NCBI GenBank assembly: GCA_015487985.1
Contig: WFOP01000246.1
Coordinates: 1 to 7,673, forward strand
Reading direction: 5' to 3'
Length of the DNA: 7,673 bases
DNA from: Hyphomicrobiales bacterium
GTDB lineage: Bacteria > Pseudomonadota > Alphaproteobacteria > Rhizobiales > Devosiaceae
The notes beneath the pieces are model-generated. The model had not been told where the DNA came from, did no database searches, and was given only the letters and a program-made list of their open reading frames with translations. Position numbers and translations under genes: made by a program. Below are positions 5,067-7,673 of this stretch, piece by piece (positions within the stretch are counted from its first letter, which is position 1; every line of letters starts with the position of its first letter).

Positions 5067-7160
5067 TTAGTCAAGGGTGTTGGAGGTAACTTCTAACGCA
5101 AAGGCCTGTGTGAGGGCCGTTTCCTTGAGGCGATCAAAGCGCCCCGAGGCCCCCCCGTGTCCTGCTTCCATATTGGTTTTGAGATAAAGTGGATTGGCGT
5201 CGGTTTTTTTCTCGCGCAACCGGGCCACCCATTTCGCCGGCTCCCAATAAGTAACGCGCGGATCCGTCAGACCCGCCAGCACCAGCATACAAGGATAGGG
5301 CTTGGCTTCAACATTGTCATAAGGGGAATAGCTGGCAATAAGCGCGTAATCCTGTTTTGAGGTGATCGGGTTTCCCCATTCGGGCCATTCCGGGGGGGTG
5401 AGGGGAAGCGTATCATCCAGCATCGTGTTGAGCACATCCACAAATGGCACCTGCGCAATGATGCCGGCAAACAAGTCGGGGCGCATATTGGCCACCGCTC
5501 CCATCAGCATGCCCCCGGCGGATCCTCCCTGGGCAACAATCTTATCGGGCGCGACATATTTTTTCGCAATCAGATGTTCGCCAACACAGATAAAGTCGGT
5601 AAAGCTGTTGACCTTGTGAGCAGCGCGCCCGTTTTTATACCATTGATACCCCTTGTCCTTGCCACCCCTGATATGGGCAATGGCATAGATAAATCCGCGA
5701 TCCACCAGCGACAAGGTGGCAATGGAGAAATTGGCGGGTATGGAAATGCCATAGGCCCCATAGCCATAGAGCAGACAGGGGGCACTGCCATCCAATGACG
5801 TATCCTTGTGGTAAAGCAGCGTTATGGGAACTTCCGCCCCGTCATCGGCCACGCCAAATATTCTCTCGGTCCTATAATTTTTAGCGTCATGTCCGCTGGG
5901 GATAATCTGCTCTTTTCTGAGCACCCGCTCGCCGGTTTTCAGGTCATAATCAAAAATCTGAGAAGGGGTGGTGGGGGAAGAATAGGTAAACCGGATTGTT
6001 GTGGTGTCAAATTCATATCCTCTCGAAACTCCCAGCGAATAGGCCGCCTCTTCAAAGGCGATGGGTGTTTCTTTTTGAGAGTTGAGGTCGCGAACAATAA
6101 TGCGCGGTAACCCGTTTGCCTTTTCAAGCCGGATCAAGTGATTTTCAAGAACACTGCAACTCAGAATGAGCGTGCCCGGTTGGTGGGAAATCAGTTCTTT
6201 CCAATTTTCAAGCTGCGGTTTTTCAAGCGACGCCGTCATGATTTTGAAATCCTGCGCGCCCCCCTCATTGGTGAGGATAAACAATTCCCCGTGGCGCTCG
6301 TCCACGTTGTATTCGTGACCGGCCCGGCGCGGGGCAACCAGAATTGGGCTGCCCCCTGCATGGGCATCGATCAAACGAATTTCACTGGTCTGATGATCGC
6401 CTGCATTTATGGTGATGAATTTCCCCGACAGGGTTTTGCCCACCTGAACAAAAAACCCGGCATCTTCTTCTTCATAGATTGTTTTGTCACTACTCTGGTC
6501 GGTTCCCAAAATATGCTGGCGCACCCGAAACGGGCGATGGTTTTCATCCAGTTCAACATAATAAATGCTCTTGCTGTCTGCCGCCCAAACTGTACCCCCG
6601 GAGGATTTTTCAATGATATCGGATAAATCCTGATCCCTGCCAAGGTCGCGAATGCGGATCGTGTAATATTCACTTCCATTGCGGTCACACCCCCATGCCA
6701 ACAGTTTATGCGCCGGATCATGGGCCGCACCGGCAAAACCGAAATATCCTTCGCCCGCCTCCTTGTTGCAATCCAGAATGCAGGTTTCATTGTCGCCGTC
6801 CCGGGATGTGCGCATCAACAATGGATATTGTTTGCCTTCCGCCATTTTTGTATAATAGGCGAACGGGCCGTCCGGGGAGGGAACGCCGGTTTCATCTTCT
6901 TTTATGCGTCCGCGTATTTCTTTGTAGATGGTTTCCCGCAGCTCTTTGGTTCTGTCCCCGAATGAAGCTGTAAAATAGTCGTTTTCAGCTTCCAGATAAT
7001 TGCGGATGGGGTCGGCCAGGGTGTCCGGCTGACGCATGACCTCCTGCCAGTTTTCGGCCCGTAACCAGTGATAGGGGTCATGCCGTTTAATCCCGTGATG
7101 GGTTGAGACATGGTCGATTTTGTCCGCAACCGGTGCGGGCGGATTTGTGGGCGTGCTCAT
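5067..7160 (-). CDS. ptrB: oligopeptidase B-type S9A prolyl oligopeptidase family peptidase
   Basis: A 697-residue cytosolic serine peptidase of family S9A, the usual length for oligopeptidase B. That enzyme cleaves short peptides after Lys or Arg. The N-terminal part (about 1-70) has D-P-Y-H-W-L-R at 28-34, typical of the family. Residues about 75-405 form the beta-propeller that restricts access to small substrates. The alpha/beta-hydrolase domain follows, with L-L-Y-G-Y-G-A-Y-G (463-471), the nucleophile motif G-G-S-A-G-G (Ser547), and the triad partners Asp633 (T-D-P-R-V) and His668 (G-H-G-G). E-W-P-E-W-G-N-P (591-598) carries acidic residues where the family binds basic P1 side chains. 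The start at ATG 7160 has AGGAA 8 nt upstream; a frame from ATG 7244 would overlap msrB by 35 nt and add 28 unrelated residues. The gene lies 49 nt after msrB, probably in one transcript. Confidence 0.93.
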   Translation of the reverse strand: MSTPTNPPAPVADKIDHVSTHHGIKRHDPYHWLRAENWQEVMRQPDTLADPIRNYLEAENDYFTASFGDRTKELRETIYKEIRGRIKEDETGVPSPDGPFAYYTKMAEGKQYPLLMRTSRDGDNETCILDCNKEAGEGYFGFAGAAHDPAHKLLAWGCDRNGSEYYTIRIRDLGRDQDLSDIIEKSSGGTVWAADSKSIYYVELDENHRPFRVRQHILGTDQSSDKTIYEEEDAGFFVQVGKTLSGKFITINAGDHQTSEIRLIDAHAGGSPILVAPRRAGHEYNVDERHGELFILTNEGGAQDFKIMTASLEKPQLENWKELISHQPGTLILSCSVLENHLIRLEKANGLPRIIVRDLNSQKETPIAFEEAAYSLGVSRGYEFDTTTIRFTYSSPTTPSQIFDYDLKTGERVLRKEQIIPSGHDAKNYRTERIFGVADDGAEVPITLLYHKDTSLDGSAPCLLYGYGAYGISIPANFSIATLSLVDRGFIYAIAHIRGGKDKGYQWYKNGRAAHKVNSFTDFICVGEHLIAKKYVAPDKIVAQGGSAGGMLMGAVANMRPDLFAGIIAQVPFVDVLNTMLDDTLPLTPPEWPEWGNPITSKQDYALIASYSPYDNVEAKPYPCMLVLAGLTDPRVTYWEPAKWVARLREKKTDANPLYLKTNMEAGHGGASGRFDRLKETALTQAFALEVTSNTLD

Positions 7161-7186
7161 GAAAGTGGTTCCTGAAAGTGGTTTCT
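7161..7186. repeat. 13-bp tandem duplication in the ptrB leader
   Basis: GAAAGTGGTTCCT (7161-7173) is followed directly by GAAAGTGGTTTCT (7174-7186), differing at one base (C at 7171, T at 7184). Read on the minus strand, the unit next to the start codon carries the ptrB Shine-Dalgarno AGGAA (7169-7173), while the other copy has AGAAA at the equivalent place (7182-7186). Confidence 0.9.
7169..7173 (-). promoter_or_regulatory. ribosome binding site of ptrB
   Basis: AGGAA on the minus strand lies 8 nt before ATG 7160 and supports this start over ATG 7244. It falls inside one unit of the 13-bp duplication. Confidence 0.6.
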
Positions 7187-7209
7187 GAATTGTCTCGTGC
7201 GGGTTTTGT

Positions 7210-7605
7210 CTATTCTTTTGCGACAAAGGACAGGGCTGCTCCATTCATGCAGTAACGCAATCCGGTCGGCTCTGGCCCGTCATCAAAAACATGGCCCAGA
7301 TGGGCATCGCAGGCGCTGCAACGCACTTCCGTTCTTTTGCGAAACAGGGAATTGTCCGCATGTTCCTCCACCGCCTGCGGGCTGGCGGGCTGGAAGAAAC
7401 TGGGCCACCCTGATCCTGACTCATACTTTGCCTCGGCATTGAACAAAACTTCGCCGCAGCACACGCACTTATATTTCCCATCGCGCTTTTCGTTATTCAG
7501 GGGATGCGAGCCGGGTCGTTCGGTGCCGCTTTTGCGTGTGATCCGATATGCTTCAGGGCTTAGCTGGGCCTGCCATTCTTTTTTTGTTTTGGTGATTTTG
7601 CTCAT
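7210..7605 (-). CDS. msrB: peptide-methionine (R)-S-oxide reductase
   Basis: A 131-residue cytosolic MsrB that reduces the R-epimer of methionine sulfoxide in damaged proteins, normally using thioredoxin. Two zinc-binding CxxC pairs are visible: Cys47/Cys50 (in C-V-C-C) and Cys96/Cys99 (C-S-A-C). The substrate-binding S-G-S-G-W-P-S-F segment is at 63-70, H-L-G-H-V-F at 102-107, and the catalytic Cys119 is in R-Y-C-M-N. From memory, E. coli-type enzymes have a resolving cysteine in the S-G-C-G-W-P-S-F loop. Here that position is Ser65, so recycling may use another thiol (the extra Cys49 is one candidate) or act directly on the sulfenic acid. The start has GAAAGG 7 nt upstream. The gene is followed by ptrB after 49 nt. 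No convincing promoter was seen in the 68 bases upstream. Confidence 0.97.
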   Translation of the reverse strand: MSKITKTKKEWQAQLSPEAYRITRKSGTERPGSHPLNNEKRDGKYKCVCCGEVLFNAEAKYESGSGWPSFFQPASPQAVEEHADNSLFRKRTEVRCSACDAHLGHVFDDGPEPTGLRYCMNGAALSFVAKE

Positions 7606-7619
7606 GTGTCAGCCTTTCA

Positions 7620-7673
7620 TTATTTTATTCTTAAGTATTCCCTTGCCCACTTACGACTCATTTTCGTGTGAAA
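7620..7673 (-). CDS. possible 3' end of an upstream gene, cut by the window edge
   Basis: On the minus strand a frame is open from the window edge through 17 codons to TAA at 7622-7620. It ends 14 bp before the msrB start and contains an ATG at 7661. The visible peptide ends in a basic run (S-R-K-W-A-R-E-Y-L-R-I-K). It could be the tail of a gene co-transcribed with msrB, a 13-residue upstream ORF, or chance. Too little is visible to decide. Confidence 0.2.
   Translation of the reverse strand, partial: FHTKMSRKWAREYLRIK

Noticed and set aside
4740..5096. 118-codon plus-strand ORF across the sodB 5' end
   Set aside because: Antisense to sodB and its promoter, with no recognisable domain; the sodB reading is unambiguous.
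6138..6626. 162-codon plus-strand ORF
   Set aside because: It lies wholly antisense to the well-supported ptrB gene and shows no protein motif; it is a shadow frame.
7161..7244. Longer ptrB start at ATG 7244
   Set aside because: The added 28 residues do not resemble the family and overlap the msrB coding end; ATG 7160 has a ribosome binding site.
1..7673. CRISPR array, tRNA, rRNA, insertion sequence or phage genes
   Set aside because: No periodic spaced repeats, cloverleaf-like stretches, transposase motifs or phage-type proteins were seen on either strand.

Overview
The window looks like chromosomal DNA of an alphaproteobacterium. This rests on the resemblance of the SodB, MsrB and oligopeptidase B proteins to alphaproteobacterial family members recalled from memory, and on the mixed-strand packing of housekeeping genes. 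No species can be named. Base composition is roughly balanced by eye. All eight confident genes are intact, and I see no insertion sequence, tRNA, rRNA or CRISPR array.

Layout. Bases 1-164 are an AT-rich left edge with one doubtful short ORF. A secreted serine hydrolase of the beta-lactamase/DD-peptidase fold (165-1244, +) converges on a YbjQ-family gene (1259-1585, -). Between that gene and the next lies a divergent control region (1586-1740). It has a good sigma70-type promoter on the minus strand, closely bracketed by a 7-bp inverted repeat. On the plus strand follow a DUF853/YjgR-type HerA-like ATPase (1741-3192) and, overlapping its 3' end, a divergent LOG-like Rossmann protein (3182-3718) whose signature motif is eroded.

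The rest of the window is on the minus strand, in transcription order: msrB (7605-7210), an oligopeptidase B-type S9 peptidase (7160-5067), an iron-type superoxide dismutase (4976-4380), and a small response-regulator-like protein (4241-3726). sodB has its own promoter (5038-5066) and a strong intrinsic terminator (4321-4351), so it can be expressed as a single unit. msrB and the peptidase gene are 49 bp apart and are probably co-transcribed.

Together msrB, the peptidase and sodB form a plausible protein-repair, peptide-turnover and superoxide-defence neighbourhood. The most unusual item is the ATPase gene coupled to the degenerate LOG-like protein. Others are the receiver-like protein lacking the usual acidic pair, and a 13-bp tandem duplication that carries the ribosome binding site of the peptidase gene. 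I see no clear evidence for a wholly new multi-gene system.
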